Positions 35,097 through 43,082 of a DNA stretch of 64,000 nucleotides are shown in pieces. The notes under the pieces were generated by a model. The model was not told where the DNA came from. It saw only the letters and a program-made list of their open reading frames with translations, and did not search any database. Location: assembly GCF_000799715.1 (NCBI RefSeq), contig NZ_JUHG01000014.1, positions 248,001 to 312,000 on the forward strand, read 5' to 3'. The translations under genes were made by a program, and so were the position numbers. Each line of letters begins with the position of its first letter. Position 1 is the first letter of the stretch. The DNA is from Martinezella rhizogenes (GTDB lineage Bacteria > Pseudomonadota > Alphaproteobacteria > Rhizobiales > Rhizobiaceae).

Positions 35097-35426
35097 TTAT
35101 TTCGGCGGCAGGCCTTCGACGAAGTCCAGCGCGGCAAGTAGCAGCCGTTTGCGCAGCATGTCGTTGCCGTAGGCTTCCGGTCCGGCGCGCACCCAGCCCT
35201 GCATCTTCCGTGGGCCTAACAGCATGGGCTTGATATCAGGCAGCTCCAGCGCCCAGGCGTCGTTGCCCTTGCCGAGGCGCACCAGCATTCCGTCTTCGCG
35301 CGCGCCGCAGAGCAGATGGCCGTTGAGCAGAAAGGCCCAGCCGCCGAACATCGCCTTTTCGCTGAGCCCGGGCCTTTGCCCAAGATCCTCTCTCAACAAC
35401 TCCTCAAGACCTGCATCGCGGGCCAT
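35097..35426 (-). CDS. TfoX/Sxy N-terminal domain protein
   Basis: The 109-residue protein is one TfoX N-terminal domain: DLGQRPGLSEKAMFGGWAFLLNGHLLCGAREDGMLVRLGKGND followed by a DIKPMLLGPRKMQGW stretch. This domain is found in competence regulators, but stand-alone versions in rhizobia have no known role. It is embedded in the probable ergothioneine operon, 15 bases after the DUF917 gene and 23 bases before the urocanase-like gene, so it is almost certainly co-transcribed with them. Confidence 0.85.
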   Translation of the reverse strand: MARDAGLEELLREDLGQRPGLSEKAMFGGWAFLLNGHLLCGAREDGMLVRLGKGNDAWALELPDIKPMLLGPRKMQGWVRAGPEAYGNDMLRKRLLLAALDFVEGLPPK

Positions 35427-35441
35427 CTGCGCCTCCTGATG

Positions 35442-36542
35442 TCAGCTCTTCTTGCCGGCGAGCGCGTATTTGGCGATCTCGATGCCCATGGCCTTTTCGA
35501 CCGAGGGATAGACCGAGGGATCGAGGACGCTGGCCGAGAGTGGGATGATGTCCATCGGCACATGCAGGATGAAGACATGCATGCCCTCATGCAGCTGTCC
35601 GACACTCAGGGGTTCGCCCTCCGGCGACAGCGTGGTGATGACCGAGGGGAATGTCGCCAGGCGCCTACCGTCGCTGTCTTCGACAGCCATGTATTCGTTC
35701 ATCACATGCATGGTGACGGCTTTCTCTCCGGTGCCGACCGTGATGGTGCCGATATCGAAGGCTTCCTTGGTGTAGACGACATCCTTCTTGGCGATAATGC
35801 CCTCGGCAAGGATATGCCCGTCGGTCGTCTTGCAGATTGCGTCGATGACGGCGCTGCCGCCCTTCTTTTCGGCGTCGATGATCGCTTCGCCAAGCGCTAG
35901 CGCCATGGAAATGCCGCCGAGCGCCGCATGCGTGCGGATATAGGAGGCGCGCAACGGATTGCGGCAGGAGGCGATGAAGCCGCCGGACTGGTCGGAGGCG
36001 GCGCGCAGGATCGGCGAGATCTTCGCCGTCGCTCCCTTCACCACCAGCTCGATATAGCGGTTTTCGGCGCGGTTGCCGCCGACGGCGGTCTGGATCATCT
36101 GTTCGGGCGAACCGGCCATGCCGATCGAGCCCATGTCGCCGGTCGGATGCGCGCGGATGTCGCCGACTGCGTCCACGACCTTGGTGCCGAGAATGGCCGA
36201 GGGCAGCCAGCCGTTCAACGTCGAGGACTTGCCATTCTGACCGATGATCAGGCCGGAAAGCTTTTCGCCAAGTTCGTCCTGCAGCAGCTGCACGGCCTTC
36301 ACATAGTCGATGCCCTGCATTTCCCAGGGGGTCGTGGAGGCCGGTGCCCCGATGGCCGCTGCCGTCGCGATCCAGTCATTGTCATCGAGCTCGTCGATCG
36401 ACACCAGCTCCGGCTTGCCAACATTGACGGCGGCGTAGCCGAGCATGCGGCCATGATCGGCCCAGCCGCCGCCGCCGGCCGCATAAACCGAGCCGCCCTT
36501 GACGGCTGCTTCCACATCCTTGGCTACGAGTATGCGTCCCAT
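35442..36542 (-). CDS. DUF917 family protein, probable thiohydantoin desulfurase
   Basis: The 366-residue protein begins MGRILVAKDVEAAVKGGSVYAAGGGGWADHGRML and contains DIRAHPTGDMGSIGMAG near residue 130, both typical of DUF917 (S-methyl-thiohydantoin desulfurase domain). In ergothioneine catabolism a protein of this kind removes sulfur from 3-(5-oxo-2-thioxoimidazolidin-4-yl)propionate to give hydantoin-5-propionate. The neighbouring hydantoinase and carbamoylase genes would use that product. It follows the carbamoylase gene by four bases. The catalytic residues of the family are not known to me, so the reaction is inferred from domain and context. Confidence 0.8.
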   Translation of the reverse strand: MGRILVAKDVEAAVKGGSVYAAGGGGWADHGRMLGYAAVNVGKPELVSIDELDDNDWIATAAAIGAPASTTPWEMQGIDYVKAVQLLQDELGEKLSGLIIGQNGKSSTLNGWLPSAILGTKVVDAVGDIRAHPTGDMGSIGMAGSPEQMIQTAVGGNRAENRYIELVVKGATAKISPILRAASDQSGGFIASCRNPLRASYIRTHAALGGISMALALGEAIIDAEKKGGSAVIDAICKTTDGHILAEGIIAKKDVVYTKEAFDIGTITVGTGEKAVTMHVMNEYMAVEDSDGRRLATFPSVITTLSPEGEPLSVGQLHEGMHVFILHVPMDIIPLSASVLDPSVYPSVEKAMGIEIAKYALAGKKS

Positions 36543-36546
36543 CTGG

Positions 36547-37821
36547 CTACTCCTGGCTGGTTTTCTGTAAGGTCTTGTCCATGTCGCGCACCGCTTCGAA
36601 CAATACGGCGGCGCCCATGGCGATATCGTCGTTTTCGGCCCATTCATCGGCGCAATGGCTGCGGCCTTCCTTGCAGGGCACGAAGATCATGGCGGCCGGC
36701 GCCACCTTGGCAACCCAGGCGGTGTCGTGCCCGGCACCGGACGCCATGCGGCGGTGCTTGGCCCCGACCGTTTCGCAGGCACGCTCCAGTGTCTCGAGCA
36801 GGCCGGCATCGCCCGGCGTCGGGAAATTGTCGGAGACGCGGACGGGCGGCTTGATCGTTACGCCATAAGCCGTAGCTATCTTTTGTACCGCACCCTCGAT
36901 CCAGGCCAGGAATTGCTCCATGTCCCCACGGATCTCCGCGCGGCCGTCGATCAGCAGCACAACCTTGGACGGAACGACGTTGGCGGCGTTCGGCTCGATG
37001 CGGAATTCGCCGACGGTTGCGGCAAAATGGCCCGGCGTCTTCGCCTGCTCCGTCGCTCGCTGCCTGATGTCGAGCACCAGTTGCGAGGCGGCCACCAGCG
37101 CATCGGCGCGCCGTCCCATCGGCGTGGTGCCGGCATGGTCGGCGCGGCCTTCGACGGTGATTTCGATGCGGGTAATGCCGGCAATGGCGGTGACGATGCC
37201 GATATCCTTGTTCTCGGCTTCGAGGATAGGTCCTTGCTCGATATGAAGTTCGAGGAAGCCTGCAAGATCGGGCCGCTTCTGCGCGAGCAATGTCGCCGGG
37301 TCGCCGCCGACCTCGGCGATGCCTTGCGCGAGGTTGCGGTCGCCGCTCGTGCGCGTCAGCCAAGCCTCCGGCAATTGCCCGGTCATCCCGCGGCTGCCAA
37401 TGCAGGAGACGCCGAAGATGCTGACTTCCTCGGCGAGGAAATCGACGATCTCCAGATCATGATCCAGCTGAATGTCCTGATCCTTCAGGGAACGTGCGAC
37501 TTCCAGCGCCGCGATCGTGCCGGCAATGCCGTCGAAGCGGCCGCCATCCGGCACAGTATCGGAATGCGAGCCGATCAGGATCGTGCCGAGGCCGGGCTTT
37601 GCGCCAGCGCGCCGGCCGATCAGATTGCCGGCGGCGTCCATGCGGGTTTCCAGCCCCGCCGCCTTCATCCGTGCGTCAATGTAGGCGCGACCGTCCAGAA
37701 ACAGCGGCGAGAAAGCACGGCGGGTCCAAAGGTGATCCGGTTCGGTGATCTTCGCCAGCGCGTCGATATCCTCGGCGATGCGATCGGCGTTGACGGGCAG
37801 GTTGCGCTTCGGTTGGTTCAT
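36547..37821 (-). CDS. M20-family Zn-dependent N-carbamoyl amidohydrolase
   Basis: The 424-residue protein is in the hydantoinase/carbamoylase branch of peptidase M20. Metal ligands are His86 and Asp97 (GSHSDTVPDGGRFDG), Glu131-Glu132 (DFLAEEVS), His in ELHIEQGP near residue 195, and His in EGRSHCADEW near residue 385. In this operon the expected substrate is N-carbamoyl-L-glutamate, giving glutamate, CO2 and ammonia; allantoate or ureidopropionate are alternative substrates in the family. Its ATG overlaps the hydantoinase stop by one base (TGATG). Confidence 0.85.
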   Translation of the reverse strand: MNQPKRNLPVNADRIAEDIDALAKITEPDHLWTRRAFSPLFLDGRAYIDARMKAAGLETRMDAAGNLIGRRAGAKPGLGTILIGSHSDTVPDGGRFDGIAGTIAALEVARSLKDQDIQLDHDLEIVDFLAEEVSIFGVSCIGSRGMTGQLPEAWLTRTSGDRNLAQGIAEVGGDPATLLAQKRPDLAGFLELHIEQGPILEAENKDIGIVTAIAGITRIEITVEGRADHAGTTPMGRRADALVAASQLVLDIRQRATEQAKTPGHFAATVGEFRIEPNAANVVPSKVVLLIDGRAEIRGDMEQFLAWIEGAVQKIATAYGVTIKPPVRVSDNFPTPGDAGLLETLERACETVGAKHRRMASGAGHDTAWVAKVAPAAMIFVPCKEGRSHCADEWAENDDIAMGAAVLFEAVRDMDKTLQKTSQE

Positions 37822-39218
37822 CAGGCAGTCTCTCCAGCGATGCTCTGGCCAGCAATAATCTGGCGGGGAAGCGGGCGAACGAATTTGCCGCTGCCCGGCT
37901 CGGCCAGCACTTTGTTCTTGTCAGCAATCTGTTTGCCTCTGAGATAGGTGGCGGACACCGTCCAGGGCAGACGGATGCCATTATAAGGGCTCCAACCGAC
38001 GATATTGTTACCGCTCGAAGCGGCGTCATAGATGGTTTCGCGCGGTTCCAGTACGACGATATCGGCGTCCTTGCCCGGCGTCAGGGCGCCCTTGATATGG
38101 TCGAGACGAAAGTGCTTAGCCGGATTCTCCGCCATCAGCTTCGCCGCCCAGGTCAGCGACACGCCGCGTTCCAGCGCGCCCTTGACGAAGAGCGGCACCA
38201 TGACTTCCAGCCCCGGCACGCCGGAGGCATTGGCCAGCATGTCCGGATTGGTCTTGCGGTTTTCCGACCAGCTGACGTGGTCTGTCGAGACCAGCCAGAC
38301 ATTGCCTTCCGCCACCTTGCGCCACAGCGTTTCGACTTCGGCGCGTGGGCGGATCGGCGGATTGATCTTCGCCTTGCCGCCGAGGCGTTTGACGTCGTTT
38401 TCCTCGTCCAGCGTCAGGTAATGGATGCAGCATTCCACCGTCGCCTCGAAACCATCGCGGCGATAGGCGCGGGCGATGTCGTAGCCGCGACCGAGCGAGC
38501 AATGCACCACATGCGCGGGGCAACCGGTATTGGCGCCGGTCTCGAAGATCGTGTGCATGGCGAGCAGTTCGGTGATCGGCGGACGGGAAAGGCCGTGGGC
38601 GCGATAATCGGTGATGCCGCTGGCCTTTACCTGCTCCATGTAGGTTCGAACCGCCTCGTCATCCTCATTGTGCACGCCCGCCGTCAGACCGGTCGGGGCA
38701 ATCGCCGCAAAGCAGGCGTCGAGCAAGGCGGGGGGAATGCGCGGGAAACGCTTCGGGTCGGTGCCGAAGGTTGAGAATTTGAAGGCGGCAACGCCGGCCT
38801 CGACCATCTCTCGAATACGCGCCGGGCCTTCTTCCGGGTCGATCGTGCCATAGAGCGCGAAGTCGACGCGGGCTTGTGGCGATGCATGATCGACCTTCTT
38901 CTTCACGGCTGCGGCCGAGCAAACGAGATTGCCTTCGTCATAGGGCATGTCGACAATGGTGGTGACGCCGCCGGCCGCTGCCGAGCGCGTCGACCAGATG
39001 AAGTCTTCCTGGTCCTTCTGGGAGAGCGAATGCACCTGCGCGTCGATAGCGCCGGGCAGGATCAGTGCTTTCCCGAGCAGATGCCGCTCACGCGCTTGCG
39101 GCGGCACGCCGATGCCGATCTCCGCGATCTTGCCGTCGCGCACGGCGACATAGCCCTGCTCCACGATACGAACCGGCAGAACCACGGTGCCCTGCAGAAC
39201 GAGATCGAAGTCAGCCAT
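37821..39218 (-). CDS. Dihydropyrimidinase/hydantoinase-family cyclic amidohydrolase
   Basis: The 465-residue TIM-barrel amidohydrolase resembles dihydropyrimidinase and allantoinase. The carboxylated-lysine position is Lys147 (AAFKFSTFG), other ligands are His183 (GVHNEDD), His in PAHVVHCSLGRG near residue 240 and Asp in STDHVSW near residue 314. The usual HxH of the first strand reads QVH (Gln61, His63), so one metal ligand is changed. In this operon it should open hydantoin-5-propionate to N-carbamoyl-glutamate. It lies 15 bases after the lyase gene and is coupled to the carbamoylase gene. Confidence 0.85.
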   Translation of the reverse strand: MADFDLVLQGTVVLPVRIVEQGYVAVRDGKIAEIGIGVPPQARERHLLGKALILPGAIDAQVHSLSQKDQEDFIWSTRSAAAGGVTTIVDMPYDEGNLVCSAAAVKKKVDHASPQARVDFALYGTIDPEEGPARIREMVEAGVAAFKFSTFGTDPKRFPRIPPALLDACFAAIAPTGLTAGVHNEDDEAVRTYMEQVKASGITDYRAHGLSRPPITELLAMHTIFETGANTGCPAHVVHCSLGRGYDIARAYRRDGFEATVECCIHYLTLDEENDVKRLGGKAKINPPIRPRAEVETLWRKVAEGNVWLVSTDHVSWSENRKTNPDMLANASGVPGLEVMVPLFVKGALERGVSLTWAAKLMAENPAKHFRLDHIKGALTPGKDADIVVLEPRETIYDAASSGNNIVGWSPYNGIRLPWTVSATYLRGKQIADKNKVLAEPGSGKFVRPLPRQIIAGQSIAGETA

Positions 39219-39233
39219 ATCCAGTTTCTCCGT

Positions 39234-40817
39234 TCAGATTGTCACCGTATCGCGATAAAGCCGCTCTTCGATCCGTTCCAGCGAGCCTAGTGCGAAGAAA
39301 TCATCATAGGCGAGGATCGGCTGATGGGCGATCATCTCGGAGACGAAGGCTTCGGAGCCAAGCTCCTCCTCGATCGCCTCGACTTCGGCCGAAAGCGGCC
39401 GGTCGACCTCATAGAAGTCGGCATGCTTGCGCACGACGTCGTAGAGCATGCGAGCCACGCCTTCCGGTTTGTCGCCAAGAATGTCCATCGCCTGCGCCGA
39501 GAGCAGGGCCTCCAGCGCGGCGAGGCGCTTTAGCGCCCGCATCTGCCGATCGAAGCGCTCAATGACCAGCGGCAGGAAAGCGGCCTCGTCCTCCATGCCG
39601 CCGGCGACCACCAACGACTGGGCCGAGACCGGATTGGACATGGACAGCACGCGCGAAAAGATCTCGCCGGCAAGCTTGATGATCGGGCCGAAGCCGGTGG
39701 CGATCTTGCCCTCCGGCACCAGATTGACCGGCAGGCCGCGCCGCTGGCCGTTGCCAAGCAGGACGCAGTGGTTGAAGGCGTTTCGCGCCGCATGCGCCAT
39801 GCAGATGACGGCGGCCTCGAGCAGGATAGTGACGTCGAGCGGCAGCGAGCCGCCGGAGGTCATCACGCGTCCATCGACGATGACGGGATTGTCGTCGGAG
39901 CGGCCGGTTGCCGCCAATATCTTGTGGCCGGCGGTCAGGAGATTCTCGATTACCGCGCCGTAGACCTGACCGATCATGCGCAGGCTCAACGGGTCCTGCA
40001 CATGGGTTGCTACAGGCCAGGGCCATTCGTCGGAGGCGTTGCAGAGCCATGCGCCGATCAGGGCTTCCCGCGCGGTGCCAACATGGCGCACCGCATACCA
40101 GGGATCGCGCGAAGCGCCGAGCGCGCCTGCCGCCATCATGCTGGTTGCCAGCAGCACCCGGATCGAGGAGGCGGCATTACGGGTAGTTTCGGCGGCGGCG
40201 GCAAAACTCACGGCGTTGATGCTGAGCGAGGCCAGGCTGTCGCGCGGCAGCATCTTCACCGGATCGATGCCGGCTGCGGTGAAGGCCTCAGCTGCCTGCA
40301 TGCGCCGGCCGCGATAGACGGCCTCACCGACCCCGGTCAGCACCGCGCCGATCTGGCCCATCAGGCCGATATCGGCGCAGCCGATCGAGCCGGTGCGGCG
40401 GACGACGGGGATAACATCCGTGTGCAGAAGCTGGAGATAGGCGTCGATCAGGCCCGGCGAGCAGCCGACCTTGCCGGTCAGCGCCGTATTGACGCGGATC
40501 GCCATGGCATTGCGCACGACGGACATGGAAAAGGGAGCTCCGGTGCCAAAATGATGCGCGCGCACCAGGCCGAGATTGAAGGTGTCGAGGTCTTCCGGCG
40601 ACCACTCCACATCCTTCATCGCCCCGACGCCGGTGGTCGAGCCATAGACAGGCATGCCGGACTGGATGGTGCTTTCGAGAACTTCGCGCGCCGCCTGCAC
40701 CCGCGCCATGCCGCTTTCCGATGCCGTGGGCATCGCGACGCCAGCGCCGATCCGCACCAGATCGCTGAACCCCAGGGGATGCCCGGTGAGTTCGATGCCG
40801 GCTTTCTGGCGCTCCAT
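39234..40817 (-). CDS. Histidine-ammonia-lyase homologue lacking MIO motif, probable ergothionase
   Basis: The 527-residue protein is a HAL/PAL-fold lyase: YGSTTGVG at 58-65 keeps the catalytic Tyr loop, VQDPLSLR is at 273-280, and GRSDDNPVI is near residue 305. The region that should hold Ala-Ser-Gly, the precursor of the MIO cofactor, reads GSIGCADIGL (143-152), so MIO cannot form. Ergothionase, a homologue that eliminates trimethylamine from ergothioneine without MIO, fits this and the downstream genes. ATG 40817 has an AAAAGGAG ribosome site, and the gene heads a six-gene minus-strand operon. A hercynine or other betaine lyase is an alternative. Confidence 0.82.
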   Translation of the reverse strand: MERQKAGIELTGHPLGFSDLVRIGAGVAMPTASESGMARVQAAREVLESTIQSGMPVYGSTTGVGAMKDVEWSPEDLDTFNLGLVRAHHFGTGAPFSMSVVRNAMAIRVNTALTGKVGCSPGLIDAYLQLLHTDVIPVVRRTGSIGCADIGLMGQIGAVLTGVGEAVYRGRRMQAAEAFTAAGIDPVKMLPRDSLASLSINAVSFAAAAETTRNAASSIRVLLATSMMAAGALGASRDPWYAVRHVGTAREALIGAWLCNASDEWPWPVATHVQDPLSLRMIGQVYGAVIENLLTAGHKILAATGRSDDNPVIVDGRVMTSGGSLPLDVTILLEAAVICMAHAARNAFNHCVLLGNGQRRGLPVNLVPEGKIATGFGPIIKLAGEIFSRVLSMSNPVSAQSLVVAGGMEDEAAFLPLVIERFDRQMRALKRLAALEALLSAQAMDILGDKPEGVARMLYDVVRKHADFYEVDRPLSAEVEAIEEELGSEAFVSEMIAHQPILAYDDFFALGSLERIEERLYRDTVTI

Positions 40818-40864
40818 CTTCGCTGTTCTCCTTTTCCGCAAAACTATGCGATCACGATCGCGAA

Positions 40865-40876
40865 TGGGATATCCCA
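40865..40876. promoter_or_regulatory. Perfect palindrome in the divergent promoter region
   Basis: TGGGATATCCCA is a perfect 12-bp palindrome 48 bases before the lyase start and 165 bases before the divergent cupin start. It is a candidate operator for an unlinked regulator, since no regulator gene adjoins the operon. GTCATGAC near 40894 is a second short palindrome. Confidence 0.4.
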
Positions 40877-41040
40877 AATAGCGAACACCTGTCATGACGC
40901 GTATAAAAAAGCACACGCAAAACATGCTACGGCACGGTCAAGGACACATTATAGCTGAAAGCGGGCGTGCGGGATTGACCAACAGGTTCCGCAACCGTTT
41001 TCATATCGAAACATCCGTCCAATCTCAGAAGATCATCAAG

Positions 41041-41373
41041 ATGAAAATTCCGGAACTCGCTTTCACCACAACGAATTGGGATGAGGTTCCCGCCACCAGG
41101 CACGAGGGCGAAAGCGGCCATGCGCTCTGGCGGACATTGAATATCGGCGACATCCGCGTCCGGGTTGTCGAATACACGCCCGGCTATGTCGCCGACCACT
41201 GGTGCGATCGCGGTCACGTTATCTACGTGCTCGAGGGAGAATTGATCTCGGAGCTGAAGGACGGGCGGGTCTCGGTCCTGACGAAGGGCATGGGCTATCA
41301 GGTGTCCGATTTCGGCGACGCCGCGCATCGCTCGTCGACAAAGACAGGCGCCAAGCTGTTCATCGTCGACTAG
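41041..41373 (+). CDS. DHCW-motif cupin fold protein
   Basis: The 110-residue small cupin shows GHALWRTLNIGDIRVRVVEYTPGYVADHWCDRGHVIYVLEGEL and ends ADAAHRSSTKTGAKLFIVD-like. The ADHWCDRGH stretch defines the family named after this DHxC motif. Metal binding by the two histidines is likely; the function is unknown. ATG 41041 gives the family's MKIPELAF start; a longer frame from 40894 lacks similarity. It is divergent from the probable ergothioneine operon and shares its promoter region, so a joint role is possible. Confidence 0.82.
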   Translation: MKIPELAFTTTNWDEVPATRHEGESGHALWRTLNIGDIRVRVVEYTPGYVADHWCDRGHVIYVLEGELISELKDGRVSVLTKGMGYQVSDFGDAAHRSSTKTGAKLFIVD

Positions 41374-41445
41374 TGCATAGGTTCAGGGCGACTTAAGCCG
41401 ACAGCAAGCCGCAGCAGCCCCCAAGTCCGGGGCTGCTGAAACAGG

Positions 41446-43020
41446 TCAGCTCAGGTGCCAGGCCAGATAGAGCAGCGAGAGCGCGATGATCCAGAGCGCC
41501 AGGCGGCCCGACCGGCTGTGCTTGGCCTCCGCCTTGCCGATCGCCTCTGCGGTCTGCGGGTCGAAACGCACGCCGTTTTCACTCATATGCAGCAGTTCGT
41601 GGTGGAATTTCTCGGTCTTGGCGGCGATTTCGGGAATAGCCTCCGCAAGCTTCACGGCTGCTTTCAAACCGTCCTTGAGGTCGGTTACGATGCGCTTGGG
41701 TCCGAGATTGGTGCGGATCCAGTCGCCAACGACAGGCTCGGACGCCTTCCACATGTTGAAGCGCGGATTGAGCATGCGCGACACGCCCTCGACCACGACC
41801 ATGGTCTTTTGCAGCATCACCAGCTCCGGCCGCGTCTCCATGTCGAAGAGTTCGGTCACTTCAAAGAGCAGCGTCAGCAGCTTGCCCATCGAGATCGTCT
41901 CGGCCGGCTGACCGTGGATCGGCTCGCCGATGGCGCGGATGGCCTGCGCGAAGCTCTCGGTATTATGATGCGCCGGCACGTAGCCGGCCTCGAAATGCAC
42001 TTCGGCCACGCGGATATAGTCGCGGGTGATGAAGCCATAGAGAATTTCGGCGAGGAAGCGGCGTTCTTTCTTCCCGAGCCGTCCGACGATGCCCATGTCG
42101 ACGGCAACGATCATGCCGGTCGCATCGACGAAGAGATTGCCGGGATGCATATCGGCATGGAAGAAGCCGTCGCGTAGCGTATGGCGCAGGAACGACTGGA
42201 TCAGCGTGTCGGCAAGCGTATTGAGGTCGTGGCCAGCGGCCTTCAGGCCCTCGATGTCGGACATCTTGACGCCGTCGATCCACTCCATGGTGATGACGTC
42301 GCGGCCGGTGCGTTCCCAGTCGACCTTGGGGACGCGGAAGCCCGGATCTTTCTCGGTATTTTCGGCGATCTCGGAAAGGGCCGCCGCCTCGAGCCGCAGA
42401 TCCATCTCGACCTTGGTCGTCTGTTCCAGTGTCTGCGTCACCTCGACCGGCCTCAGCCGGCGGCTGGACCGCAGGAAGCGCTCCTGCAGATGGGCGACGA
42501 GATACATCGCCTGGATATCATTGCCGAAGCGCTGGCGCACGCCGGGGCGGATCACCTTGACGGCCACACGCTTGCGGCCCTCCGGTGTTTCGACTTCCGC
42601 CGGATGCACCTGGGCGATGGAGGCGGCCGCAATTGGTTCGCTAAAGCTTACATATAGATCGTCGAGCTTGCGGCCGAGCGAACCCTCGATCGATGCCTTT
42701 GCCGCCGCTTGCGGAAAGAATGCCATGCGGTCCTGCAGCTGCGACAGATCGTTGGCCATGTCGACACCGACGACATCGGGCCGTGTCGCGAGGAACTGAC
42801 CGATCTTCACATAGGAAGGCCCGAGACGCTCGACGGCCTTGGCGAGCCGGTCGCTGCGCGCCTGGCTCTTGGCGCGCTTGCGGGCAAACATGCCGACGAA
42901 GGATTTGGCAAGGCTGACGGACGGCGGCAGACCTTCCGAGGGAAGCGAAATAACGACGCCTTCGCGCACCAGCACCCAGCCGACCCGGAGAAGGCTGAAA
43001 TATGCGTTGAAACCACTCAT
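41446..43020 (-). CDS. ubiB: Ubiquinone biosynthesis protein UbiB (ABC1 kinase-like)
   Basis: The 524-residue protein is an atypical kinase-like ATPase needed for ubiquinone synthesis. The KxGQ motif is SYVKIGQFLATRPD near residue 70, AAASIAQVHPAEV follows near residue 134 (alanine-rich loop in place of the glycine loop), VKVIRPGV carries the Lys, and FHADMHPGNLFV near residue 290 holds the metal-binding DxxxxN. A C-terminal hydrophobic segment (LALWIIALSLLYLAWHL) anchors it to the membrane. It lies 62 bases downstream of ubiE on the same strand, so the two are likely co-transcribed. Confidence 0.95.
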   Translation of the reverse strand: MSGFNAYFSLLRVGWVLVREGVVISLPSEGLPPSVSLAKSFVGMFARKRAKSQARSDRLAKAVERLGPSYVKIGQFLATRPDVVGVDMANDLSQLQDRMAFFPQAAAKASIEGSLGRKLDDLYVSFSEPIAAASIAQVHPAEVETPEGRKRVAVKVIRPGVRQRFGNDIQAMYLVAHLQERFLRSSRRLRPVEVTQTLEQTTKVEMDLRLEAAALSEIAENTEKDPGFRVPKVDWERTGRDVITMEWIDGVKMSDIEGLKAAGHDLNTLADTLIQSFLRHTLRDGFFHADMHPGNLFVDATGMIVAVDMGIVGRLGKKERRFLAEILYGFITRDYIRVAEVHFEAGYVPAHHNTESFAQAIRAIGEPIHGQPAETISMGKLLTLLFEVTELFDMETRPELVMLQKTMVVVEGVSRMLNPRFNMWKASEPVVGDWIRTNLGPKRIVTDLKDGLKAAVKLAEAIPEIAAKTEKFHHELLHMSENGVRFDPQTAEAIGKAEAKHSRSGRLALWIIALSLLYLAWHLS

Positions 43021-43082
43021 CGTGTCTCAAGATCTCGCGGGATGCCAACCGAAAACCGCATCATATTCTTCGGTATCATGCG

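Noticed and set aside
32941..35172. A 743-codon plus-strand open frame
   Set aside because: It is antisense to the urocanase-like gene and its neighbours. Its translation is rich in Arg, Asp, Gly and Ala with no family similarity, as expected of a shadow frame in GC-rich DNA.
33412..40817. Classical histidine utilisation (hut) operon
   Set aside because: The lyase lacks the MIO motif, the urocanase lacks its cysteine, hutI, hutG and hutC are absent, and the additional DUF917, hydantoinase and carbamoylase genes have no place in hut.
39768..40958. A 396-codon plus-strand open frame
   Set aside because: It is antisense to the HAL-fold lyase gene, which is strongly supported by motifs.
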